From Pseudomonadota bacterium (GTDB lineage Bacteria; Desulfobacterota; Desulfobacteria; Desulfobacterales; RPRI01), in NCBI GenBank assembly GCA_018830925.1, contig JAHJRK010000420.1:1-39908 (forward strand): a stretch of DNA of 39,908 nucleotides, given 5' to 3'. Each line of letters begins with the position of its first letter. The first letter of the stretch is position 1. Positions 9,040 to 17,347 of the stretch are shown here, one piece after another. Made by a program: the position numbers and the translations under genes. The notes under the pieces were generated by a model. The model was given only the letters and a program-made list of their open reading frames with translations. It did not search any database and was not told the origin of the DNA.

Positions 9040-9834
9040 ATGCTAAAAATCAGCAATGTTGAAGTAAAGTACAGCAACGTTATCCTGGTATTGAAGGGGG
9101 TTTCCCTGGAGGTGCCTGATGAGGCAGTGGTCTGTCTGCTGGGGGCCAATGGCGCCGGGAAGACCACCCTGATTCGCGCTGTCTCGGGCATGCTCAAGAC
9201 TCAGTTGGGAAAGGTGACAGACGGGGTCATTGAAATAGGTGGCCAGAGGGTCGAAAACCAGAGCCCTGAGGTCATAGCTGCCTTGAGGGTCGCCCAGGTC
9301 ATGGAGGGCAGAAGGGTGCTCGAACAACTTACCGTGGAGGAAAATCTGAAATTGGGGGGGTATATCGGTCCCGGAGGGAGCCGTCTAAAGGCCGATCTGG
9401 ACAGGGTCTATGACTACTTTCCCAGGCTCTGGGAGCTAAAGACCCGAACAAGCGGTTATATCTCCGGGGGCGAGCAGCAGATGGTGGTTATCGGCAGGGC
9501 ATTGATGACCCACCCGAAGCTAATGCTTCTGGATGAGCCCTCCCTGGGCCTTGCCCCGCTCATGGTAAAGAGCATCTATGAGGTTTTGGAGAGAATAAAC
9601 AGGGAGGAAAAAACCAGCATGCTCCTCGTTGAGCAGAATGCCAGGATTGCCCTGTCCATTGCGAGTTACGGGTATATAATGGAATCGGGGAGGATAGTGC
9701 TTGATGGTGCGGCTGAAAAGCTGAAAGATAACGAAGACGTGAAGGAGTTCTACTTAGGTCTCTCAGCTGTGGGCAAGAAGAAGAGTTACAAGGATGTCAA
9801 GCACTACAAACGAAGGAAGAGATGGCTGGGGTAG
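9040..9834 (+). CDS. livF: Branched-chain amino acid-type ABC transporter ATP-binding protein (LivF family)
   Basis: Walker A GANGAGKT, SGGEQQMVVIGRALM, LMLLDEPSLGLAP; ATG 9040 preferred because the upstream ORF extension (8989) lies in the MITE. Confidence 0.88.
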   Translation: MLKISNVEVKYSNVILVLKGVSLEVPDEAVVCLLGANGAGKTTLIRAVSGMLKTQLGKVTDGVIEIGGQRVENQSPEVIAALRVAQVMEGRRVLEQLTVEENLKLGGYIGPGGSRLKADLDRVYDYFPRLWELKTRTSGYISGGEQQMVVIGRALMTHPKLMLLDEPSLGLAPLMVKSIYEVLERINREEKTSMLLVEQNARIALSIASYGYIMESGRIVLDGAAEKLKDNEDVKEFYLGLSAVGKKKSYKDVKHYKRRKRWLG

Positions 9835-9896
9835 TGAACATCTGATCGCTGTTGATTTGTTTCCTGAATAGCAACAGGGGCAAAATGATTTTAGAT

Positions 9897-10018
9897 GGAG
9901 CCAATTGCAAAACTCAATGAAACCTTCACCCAGGCAAAAGCCGGGGTCCGGAAAGCTTTGAAAAACCTGGATTCCTGCTTTCTCAGAAATGACGTTGAAG
10001 GACTTTTGCAAGAGGCTC
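9897..10018. mobile_element. MITE-like 122-bp element, copy 2
   Basis: Direct repeat of 8897..9018 with a few substitutions; same terminal inverted repeats; flanked by GAT (9894-9896) and GAT (10019-10021). Confidence 0.75.
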
Positions 10019-10208
10019 GATAGTTAGCCGATTTTGTTGATCCCGTTTGGTTCCAGGAACTGGTCACGCGGACGCGGTTCAGGCGCAGGATGTCTCTGTG
10101 TCAGGAACAGATTTCTGGATGTGATAGACGGGGAAAGTGCCCTTGATGAGCAACTTTGGATGTGATTACCACTAATTAGTTTTTATAGAATTAATGAGGA
10201 GGCTTTTG

Positions 10209-10997
10209 ATGGACAGAGAGAAATCGATAACTGTACCTGGATATGAATCTGCAATAACTGATGTGGGATTTCATAAGATAAATATTCGCGGGTATCCACT
10301 CGCGGATATTATTCGAAAACTCACTTTCACGGAAGCGGTTTTCCTGACAATCAGGGGAGAACTGCCCACTGAAAAGCAGAAAAGGGTCATGGACGCGGTC
10401 CTTTGCGGTATCGTGGATCATGGATTGTTTGCGCCAACCAGCCTCGCTACAAGGGTGGTAGCCTCTGCTGCCCCTGATAGTATTATGCCTGGGGTTGCAG
10501 CAGGAATGCTTACGGTCGGTGCTGTGACGGTCTCGCCGCAGGATACGGCCGTCATTATAGAAGAAGCGCTAAGGATGGTTAAAGAGGAAGGCCTAAGCCA
10601 AAAAGAAGCGGCCACCAAGACCGTAGAAGACCATAAGGCCAAAAGGAAGAGGATGCCGGGACTCGGTCATCCCCTCCATCCAACAGGAGACCCCAGAGCC
10701 ATTGCACTGAAAGAGGTGGCCGTGGAAAATGGCGTGTGGGGAGAAAAGGGGGATATCTACGACGAGATCCACAAAGCATTTGGTGAGATAACCGGTAAAA
10801 AGTTTCCCATCAATATAGATGGGATGATGGGATGTGTTTTGAGCGAGTTAGGATTTGCACCCAAAGAGATGGCGGGAATTGCTGCGCTCTCATTTATGCC
10901 GGGGATGATTGCCCATGCAGTTGAGGAGAGTGAAACAATCAAGCTGCGGGTTGCCGAATGCAAATATACGGGAGTATCGGAGAGAAAGCTACCTTAG
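10209..10997 (+). CDS. Citrate synthase/citryl-CoA lyase-family protein
   Basis: GLGHPLHPTGDPRA and INIDGMMGCVLSELGF motifs of the citrate synthase superfamily. Confidence 0.75.
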   Translation: MDREKSITVPGYESAITDVGFHKINIRGYPLADIIRKLTFTEAVFLTIRGELPTEKQKRVMDAVLCGIVDHGLFAPTSLATRVVASAAPDSIMPGVAAGMLTVGAVTVSPQDTAVIIEEALRMVKEEGLSQKEAATKTVEDHKAKRKRMPGLGHPLHPTGDPRAIALKEVAVENGVWGEKGDIYDEIHKAFGEITGKKFPINIDGMMGCVLSELGFAPKEMAGIAALSFMPGMIAHAVEESETIKLRVAECKYTGVSERKLP

Positions 10998-11120
10998 GGC
11001 TGAAGAACCAATCAAACGTGTAAGGCATAAATAAATGTACGTGATACGCCACGATATGTTGTGAAACGGGCATGCACCCTAATCGCAATTAGAAATCCTG
11101 TAAATGGGTAGGTGAATAAA

Positions 11121-11543
11121 ATGAGATATTTTGATGACTTTGAAATAGGAGAAAAAATAGTAACCAAGAGCAGGTCTATTACTGAGGCTGATATTGTGCT
11201 TTTTTCGGCATTTAGCGGTGACTGGCATCAGCTTCACACAGACATTGAATTTGCAAAGAAAGGGCCGTTCGGCGAGCGGATAGCACATGGCTTCCTTGTC
11301 CTTGCTGTGGCTTCCGGGTTGATGCCTCTCGGAGAAATGGCTGTTCTGGCCTTTTACGGAATGGACAAGGTCCGGTTTGTGGGGCCCACCAAAATAGGGG
11401 ATACAATCCATGTGGAGATGGAGGTCTTGGAGAAACAGGAAAAGGAAAAGGGCGGGGTTGTCTCTTTTAAGAGCAGTATAAGAAATCAAAAGGAAGAAGA
11501 CGTAGCTATTCTTACCATGAAGGTAGCACTACACAAGAAATAG
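11121..11543 (+). CDS. MaoC-like enoyl-CoA hydratase/dehydratase
   Basis: FSGDWHQLHTDIEFAKKGPFGERIAHGFLVLAVASGL hotdog/MaoC signature. Confidence 0.85.
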   Translation: MRYFDDFEIGEKIVTKSRSITEADIVLFSAFSGDWHQLHTDIEFAKKGPFGERIAHGFLVLAVASGLMPLGEMAVLAFYGMDKVRFVGPTKIGDTIHVEMEVLEKQEKEKGGVVSFKSSIRNQKEEDVAILTMKVALHKK

Positions 11544-11556
11544 GGGACACAAGACG

Positions 11557-13494
11557 ATGACAGCGCTAAAATATCTCTTTTCACCCATAAAGATCGGGGC
11601 TATGGAGGTGAAAAACAGATTGGTTATGCCCCCAATGGGTATCAATTTCGGTGTTGATGAGGGGGGATACGTCACTGACCAGCTCAAGGCGTATTTTGCT
11701 GCAAGGGCTAAGGGCGGGACCGGCATGATGATCGTAGGAGGGGCCGCTGTTCACCCCACAGGGCTGGATCTCCCCAAACTGCCGCGAATCTGGGCTGACG
11801 AGTATATCCCGGCATTCAGGGAGATGACCGATGCAATTCATCAATATGACGTGAAATTCGGGATACAGCTACTTCACGGCGGAAGGCAGTGTTACCACGG
11901 CAAAGGGGTTGCGCCCTCTCCCCTCCCGGCCCAGGGGGTGGTCAGAGGGACGCCCCGGGAACTTACAATACCAGAGATCGGGGAGATGGTGGAGGCTTTC
12001 GGAGACTCTGCCCGCAGGAGCGAGGAAGCGGGTTTTGATTTCGTTGAAATTCACGGGGCTCACGGCTATCTGGTGACGCAGTTTTTGGCCTTGAATTCCA
12101 ATAAAAGAGAAGACGCATATGGCGGTTCTTTTGAAAACAGGATCCGATTCCTGCTGGAGGCCGTCAGAGATATCAAGAAAAAAACGAGCCCTGATTTTCC
12201 ATTAGGGATCAGAATAAACGGTGATGACTTCATCAAGGATGGATGGATTATTGAAGACGCCAAACGGATTGCCCCCATTCTTGAGAGGGAGGGCGCAGCA
12301 TACCTCCATATTACAGCGGGCATTTATGGATCCTACCCGCCAGGCATAAGTATTCCATCCATGTATGCCAGGCAAGGGGTCTTTATTCACTTGGCCGAAG
12401 AGATCAAAAAGGTGGTGTCGATCCCTGTAATAGGCGTGGGGAGAATAAAGAATCCTGAACATGCAGATCGCATCATCAAAGAAGGGAGGGCCGACATGAT
12501 CTCCATGGGCCGTGCCCATCTGGCGGACCCCGAACTGTCTAATAAGGCCAGGATGGGCAACATTGCAGATATCAGACCTTGCCTCGGCTGCTGTCTGGGT
12601 TGTGCGCACAATGTCTTTTCTCTGGAAGCCGCCACCTGTGTGATGAATCCCGAAGTAAACAGGGAATATCTGTTCAAGGGCCATGAGAAAGTCGCAAACC
12701 CAAAGAAAATATTGGTCATTGGCGCAGGCCCTTCTGGTTTGGCCGTATCGAGACTGGCAGCCATTCGCGGTCATAAAGTCATAGTATGCGAGCAGAAGAT
12801 GCATGTCGGTGGCATGTTGCGGCTAGCCTCTATACCGCCCGGGCGTTCAGAGTTTATGGAACTTATCGACTACTATCAAAGGGAACTGGAAAAGCTGTGC
12901 GTTGAGATAAGATTGAATGTGCTGATTGACGATGACCTTGTAGATTCAATTAAACCGGATACAATCGTTCTTGCTACGGGGAGTCTTCCCGAGATGCCGC
13001 AGATCGAGGGGCTCTTTGATACCGATATGGATATCCATACCGTAGTCGAGGTGCTCAAAGGGGAGGTGAGTCTTGGTGACAGAGTGATTGTACTGGGCGG
13101 AAATCAGGTGGGGCTTGAAACTGCGGATTTCCTGGCCGGAAAGGGCAAGGAGGTGGTGGTCCTCCATAGAGACGGGCATTTTGCAATAGAAATGGCGGCC
13201 AATGACAGGGTTTTTTTGATAGAAAGGCTGAAGCAGCAAAATGTCAAACGCTACAAAGAGGTTTCCATAAAGCGATTTTTGCCCCAGGGAGTTCTTTTTC
13301 GAGTGGGGGATAAAGAGATCAGGCTTGACCATTTTGAGGACATGGTTCTTTCAGAGGGGATGAGATCCATCAGGACTCTGGCAGATCTTTTCAAGAGGAA
13401 AGGGCTGGAAGTCTACTTTATCGGAGATGCCAAAAACCCGAGGTCTCTTCTGGAATCCCAGAGTGAAGCGGATGAGCTGGGTCGCTCTATCTAA
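11557..13494 (+). CDS. NADH:flavin oxidoreductase / 2,4-dienoyl-CoA reductase-like protein (OYE + FeS + FAD/NAD domains)
   Basis: OYE barrel GIQLLHGGRQ, EIHGAHGYLVTQFLALNSNKREDAYGGSFENRIRFLLE; PCLGCCLGCAHNVFSLEAATCVMNPE 4Fe-4S ligands; GAGPSGLAVSRLAAIRGHKV. Confidence 0.88.
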   Translation: MTALKYLFSPIKIGAMEVKNRLVMPPMGINFGVDEGGYVTDQLKAYFAARAKGGTGMMIVGGAAVHPTGLDLPKLPRIWADEYIPAFREMTDAIHQYDVKFGIQLLHGGRQCYHGKGVAPSPLPAQGVVRGTPRELTIPEIGEMVEAFGDSARRSEEAGFDFVEIHGAHGYLVTQFLALNSNKREDAYGGSFENRIRFLLEAVRDIKKKTSPDFPLGIRINGDDFIKDGWIIEDAKRIAPILEREGAAYLHITAGIYGSYPPGISIPSMYARQGVFIHLAEEIKKVVSIPVIGVGRIKNPEHADRIIKEGRADMISMGRAHLADPELSNKARMGNIADIRPCLGCCLGCAHNVFSLEAATCVMNPEVNREYLFKGHEKVANPKKILVIGAGPSGLAVSRLAAIRGHKVIVCEQKMHVGGMLRLASIPPGRSEFMELIDYYQRELEKLCVEIRLNVLIDDDLVDSIKPDTIVLATGSLPEMPQIEGLFDTDMDIHTVVEVLKGEVSLGDRVIVLGGNQVGLETADFLAGKGKEVVVLHRDGHFAIEMAANDRVFLIERLKQQNVKRYKEVSIKRFLPQGVLFRVGDKEIRLDHFEDMVLSEGMRSIRTLADLFKRKGLEVYFIGDAKNPRSLLESQSEADELGRSI

Positions 13495-13539
13495 GGTGTG
13501 ATCGTTGGAAGACATTATCGAATTATAGGAGATATAGAG

Positions 13540-14967
13540 ATGAGAACGGCAGTGCAATATTACGAGGACATAGGTAAGCTAAGAAACAACGTGTATGTGA
13601 GTGGCAAGAAGGTTGGTCGTCATGATCCCATCTTCGAGAAATCCCTGAATGTGATAAGATGTACTTTTAATGCCGTGGATGATCCTGATCTGCGGCCACT
13701 TGTTGTTGTAAAGTCTGAAGTTGACGGCCGCGAGATCAATCGCTTCAACCACACGCACCGGAGCGTCCAGGATCTGTTGAATAAACAGGAAATGACAAGG
13801 AAATTGTGTTGGAAAAGCGGTAGCTGCATTCAGAGATGCATGGGCACGGACGCCCTCAATGCTGTGGGGGTCGTATCGAGAGAGATAGATGAGGCAAAGG
13901 GGACGGAATATCATAAAAACTTTCTGGTGTTTCTTAAGCATTTTCAGGAAAACGACCTGATCGGCAATGCGGCCCAGACAGATGTCAAAGGAGACCGCAG
14001 CAAGCGGCCCCATGAGCAGGAAGACCTTGACCTCTATCTTCGTGTGGTTGAGAAGAGGTCCGATGGAATAGTCGTGAGGGGCGCAAAGGCGCATAATACG
14101 ACTGGTCCCTACGCTGAAGAAATTATTGTTCTTCCCACGCGGGCGCTGACGAAGGAAGAAGGGGCTTGGGCCGTCGCCTTTGCCATCCCGGCTGATACTG
14201 AAGGCATAAAACTGGTGTGCAGGGTCAGCTCCATGCGCGAGCGCAAACATCTCTCTGCCCCTGGTAGCGAGTTCGGCATGTCCGATTCCATGACGATTTT
14301 TGATGATGTCTTTATTCCATGGGAGAGGGTATTCATGTGCGGGGAGTGGGAGTTCGGCGCCCGAATGGCCTTGTTGTTTGCCAATTACCATCGGCATACC
14401 TACTGCGGCTGCAAACCGGCTGTAACTGATATTATTATGGGTCTAACTGCCCTGGTCGCCGACTATAACGGCATTGGCAAGGCCCCCCATGTTGTGGATG
14501 ACATATCAGAGCTTATGATTCTGGCCGAACTGGTCTTTGCCGCCGGGATTGCCGCTTCAGTCAAGGGGAAAGAGTCTTTATCAGGAATTTATGAACCTGC
14601 CTTCATTTACTCAAATGCTGGTCGCTATATCGCCGGCGAAAATATCTACCACGAGTATGAAATACTTGCAAAGGTAGCTGGAGGGTTCCCTGCAACCATT
14701 CCTTTTGAAGATGACTGGTACAGTGAAGAGACGGGCGATCTTCTCCATAAATATATCATGCGCAACCCTTCTGTTTCCGCTGAGGACCAGCATCGTCTCT
14801 TCAGATTTATCTCCGATTATAGCTGTTCAGCTATTGCGGGGGTCTACCAGTACGCCGGAGTCCATGGAGGGGGATCGCCGATTATGGAAAAGATTGGAAT
14901 CAGGACCAACTATGACCTTGAGCTGAGAAAGAAAATTGCAAAGAATCTGGCGGGTATCAAGAGCTGA
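13540..14967 (+). CDS. 4-hydroxybutyryl-CoA dehydratase/4-hydroxyphenylacetate 3-hydroxylase family protein (AbfD-like, divergent)
   Basis: CIQRCMGTDALNA (CxxxC) plus HRHTYCGCK (H-x6-C) FeS ligands, GAKAHNTTG; ATG 13540. Confidence 0.85.
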   Translation: MRTAVQYYEDIGKLRNNVYVSGKKVGRHDPIFEKSLNVIRCTFNAVDDPDLRPLVVVKSEVDGREINRFNHTHRSVQDLLNKQEMTRKLCWKSGSCIQRCMGTDALNAVGVVSREIDEAKGTEYHKNFLVFLKHFQENDLIGNAAQTDVKGDRSKRPHEQEDLDLYLRVVEKRSDGIVVRGAKAHNTTGPYAEEIIVLPTRALTKEEGAWAVAFAIPADTEGIKLVCRVSSMRERKHLSAPGSEFGMSDSMTIFDDVFIPWERVFMCGEWEFGARMALLFANYHRHTYCGCKPAVTDIIMGLTALVADYNGIGKAPHVVDDISELMILAELVFAAGIAASVKGKESLSGIYEPAFIYSNAGRYIAGENIYHEYEILAKVAGGFPATIPFEDDWYSEETGDLLHKYIMRNPSVSAEDQHRLFRFISDYSCSAIAGVYQYAGVHGGGSPIMEKIGIRTNYDLELRKKIAKNLAGIKS

Positions 14968-15049
14968 TGACTGAATTCTATTTTCGATCCAGCAGGAACA
15001 GATACTTTGGCCAACATTGAGAACCACGACTCTTTTTGAAGGAGACGAG

Positions 15050-16234
15050 ATGCTGTTTGAAAAAGTAGACCGTGACGAGTATACGCAGGATCAGCGCATT
15101 ATGGCCGATTTTGTAGGCAAGCTTGCCAATCGGTATGGCCGGGAATACTGGCTTGCCAAGGCGGAGAAAAAGGAATTTCCACAGGAGATGTGGGATGAAA
15201 TCGCCGATAATGGGTATTTTGGACTTGTCATTCCTGAGGAATATGGTGGCGCAAGCCTCTCTTTCAGTGATATGAGAGTATTTTTGGAGGAGCTTGCGAA
15301 AAAAGGCCTGTTTACTCTCCATTTTGTAAGCTTTTTCATGGATAGTATTATGCTCCTGCATGGAAGCGAAGCTCTGAAAAGGGAATACCTCCCCCAGATG
15401 GCCCGAGGCACATATTTCAGCTTTGCGCTGACCGAGCCTGATGCGGGAACAAACTCCTTGCGGATAAGGACAGCTGCTATAAGGGATGGGGATTCATATC
15501 GGATTAATGGTCAAAAGCTATTTATTACCGGCGCAGACGAATCAAAATATATGCTCCTTGTAGCTCGAACAATGCCTTTCAACGAAGATAGCAGGGAGGC
15601 AAGAAAGAACGGGATCAGCCTGTTTGTCCTCGATTCACACGCTGAAGGCATATCCATGCAGACCCAGGACATTGACATCGTTACACCTGATAAGCAATAT
15701 ACCGTGTTTTTTGACGACGTCAAAGTGCCTGCAAAAGATCTGATCGGGAAAGAAAATATGGGTTTTTCTTACCTGCTCTCAGGTCTCAATCTTGAGAGAG
15801 TGATCATCTCCTGTTTTGCTCTCGGGATGGGAAAATATGTACTTGAAAAGGCCGTTAATTATTCGCGTGAGAGGAATATCTTCGGCGATCCCATCGGCAA
15901 GTACCAAGGGGTACAGCATCCCCTGAGCCGCGCCTTTATCGGGCTTCAATTGGCCAGCCTCGCAAACCGGAAGGCATCTCAGGCTCTGGATGGCGGCGAA
16001 AACTCCGGCATAACGGGGATGTATGCCAATATGGCAAAACTTGCCTCCAGTGAGGCGGCCTTTCATGCGTGTGATGCAGCCATACAGGTACATGGTGGTT
16101 ATGGCCTTACCAAGGAATATGACGTAATTAATTTTTCCAATGCAATACGTGCCCTTCGGATTGCCCCTGTCAACAATGAAATGATTCTCAACTATATTGG
16201 GGAGCATTTCCTGGGTCTACCAAGAAGTTATTGA
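15050..16234 (+). CDS. Acyl-CoA dehydrogenase
   Basis: FALTEPDAGTNSLRIRTAA, YRINGQKLFITGA, RNIFGDPIGKYQGVQH, VHGGYGLTKEYDVINF; start ATG 15050 with GGAG RBS. Confidence 0.9.
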   Translation: MLFEKVDRDEYTQDQRIMADFVGKLANRYGREYWLAKAEKKEFPQEMWDEIADNGYFGLVIPEEYGGASLSFSDMRVFLEELAKKGLFTLHFVSFFMDSIMLLHGSEALKREYLPQMARGTYFSFALTEPDAGTNSLRIRTAAIRDGDSYRINGQKLFITGADESKYMLLVARTMPFNEDSREARKNGISLFVLDSHAEGISMQTQDIDIVTPDKQYTVFFDDVKVPAKDLIGKENMGFSYLLSGLNLERVIISCFALGMGKYVLEKAVNYSRERNIFGDPIGKYQGVQHPLSRAFIGLQLASLANRKASQALDGGENSGITGMYANMAKLASSEAAFHACDAAIQVHGGYGLTKEYDVINFSNAIRALRIAPVNNEMILNYIGEHFLGLPRSY

Positions 16235-16278
16235 CATAAAGCTTATGTTATCAAGTGCGGTTGAGAGAGGAAATAAGA

Positions 16279-17043
16279 ATGATAAAAGAACTGTTCGGTT
16301 TAGAGGGGAGGTCAGCCCTTGTGGTTGGAGCAAGCAAAGGCTTGGGAAAGGCAATGGCCCTGGCTCTTGCAGGCGCCGGTGCAGATGTGGCGGTGGCAAG
16401 CAGATCACAGAAGTTGATTGAAGAGGTCAGGGATGAAATCCTTGCCTCGGGTAGGAAGGCGGTTGCCGTAAAGGCCGACATAAGCAGGGAAAAGGATATC
16501 ATCGGTATGGCAGGCCAGGTGATTGACTCTTTCGGGAAGATAGACATCCTCGTGAACAATGCTGGGATCTATCTCCCTGCAACGGCCCTTGATATGACTG
16601 CCGAGGATTGGGACAAAACTCTAAATATCAATCTAAAGGGTATTTTCCTTACCTGCAAGGCAGTGGGAAGACATATGGTTGATCAGAAAAATGGAAAGAT
16701 CATCAATATAGCGTCTGTCCTCGGAAAGCGGGCCGCTCAGACGTCTTCTGCCTATTCAGCTTCCAAGGCTGCGATAATTCAGTTCACCAGATCTCTGGCC
16801 CTTGAACTGGCTCCCCACAATATCAGGGTCAATGCCATTGCTCCGGGGTGGTTTGAAACGGAAATGGTGAAAAATGAGCTTGGGGATCCAAATACGAGAA
16901 AATACTTCCTTTCCAAAACGCCGCTTAAGAAATTTGGAGTACCCGAGGAGTTGGGTGGCGCCATTATTTTTCTTGCATCAAAGGCATCCGACTTCATGAC
17001 AGGAGAGACTATCACCATAGATGGAGGGTTCTCTATATGGTAG
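16279..17043 (+). CDS. Short-chain dehydrogenase/reductase
   Basis: VVGASKGLGKAMALALAGAGADVAVASRS, NNAGIYLP, YSASKAAI, PGWFETEM. Confidence 0.92.
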   Translation: MIKELFGLEGRSALVVGASKGLGKAMALALAGAGADVAVASRSQKLIEEVRDEILASGRKAVAVKADISREKDIIGMAGQVIDSFGKIDILVNNAGIYLPATALDMTAEDWDKTLNINLKGIFLTCKAVGRHMVDQKNGKIINIASVLGKRAAQTSSAYSASKAAIIQFTRSLALELAPHNIRVNAIAPGWFETEMVKNELGDPNTRKYFLSKTPLKKFGVPEELGGAIIFLASKASDFMTGETITIDGGFSIW

Positions 17044-17139
17044 TATGCGGAGCCTAACCGGATTATTAGACTTATTGTCGGCAGGACAATCGTTTCTTGT
17101 AACGCTTTCAGCTTTAATACACGCGCACGTAAATCTATA

Positions 17140-17260
17140 GCGTTTCAGATAATGATTTTGGCAAGGATAGATGGAGGAATCCGAGTAAGGAGTACATGTT
17201 AGTGCGTCGTCGAGGATCCCGACCGATAACGCGGTCCAAAATCTTCATATGGAAGGCTAT
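17140..17260 (+). repeat. 121-bp imperfect direct repeat, copy A
   Basis: GCGTTTCAGATAATGATTTTGGCAAGGATAG...CCAAAATCTTCATATGGAAGGCTAT; matches 21549..21669. Confidence 0.8.
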
Positions 17261-17347
17261 GTTATAATTCAGTAATGACCGTCGAGCAAGTAGCCTTTGG
17301 AGAAGTCACTATTTATTGATTATTATGGCTGTATTAGAGGAAAAAAA

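Noticed and set aside
8409-9197. 262-aa minus-strand ORF opposite livK/livF
   Set aside because: Antisense to well-supported transporter genes; low-complexity shadow ORF with no recognisable domain.
13579-14397. 272-aa minus-strand ORF opposite the AbfD-like gene
   Set aside because: Antisense to a strongly supported coding region; no recognisable family.
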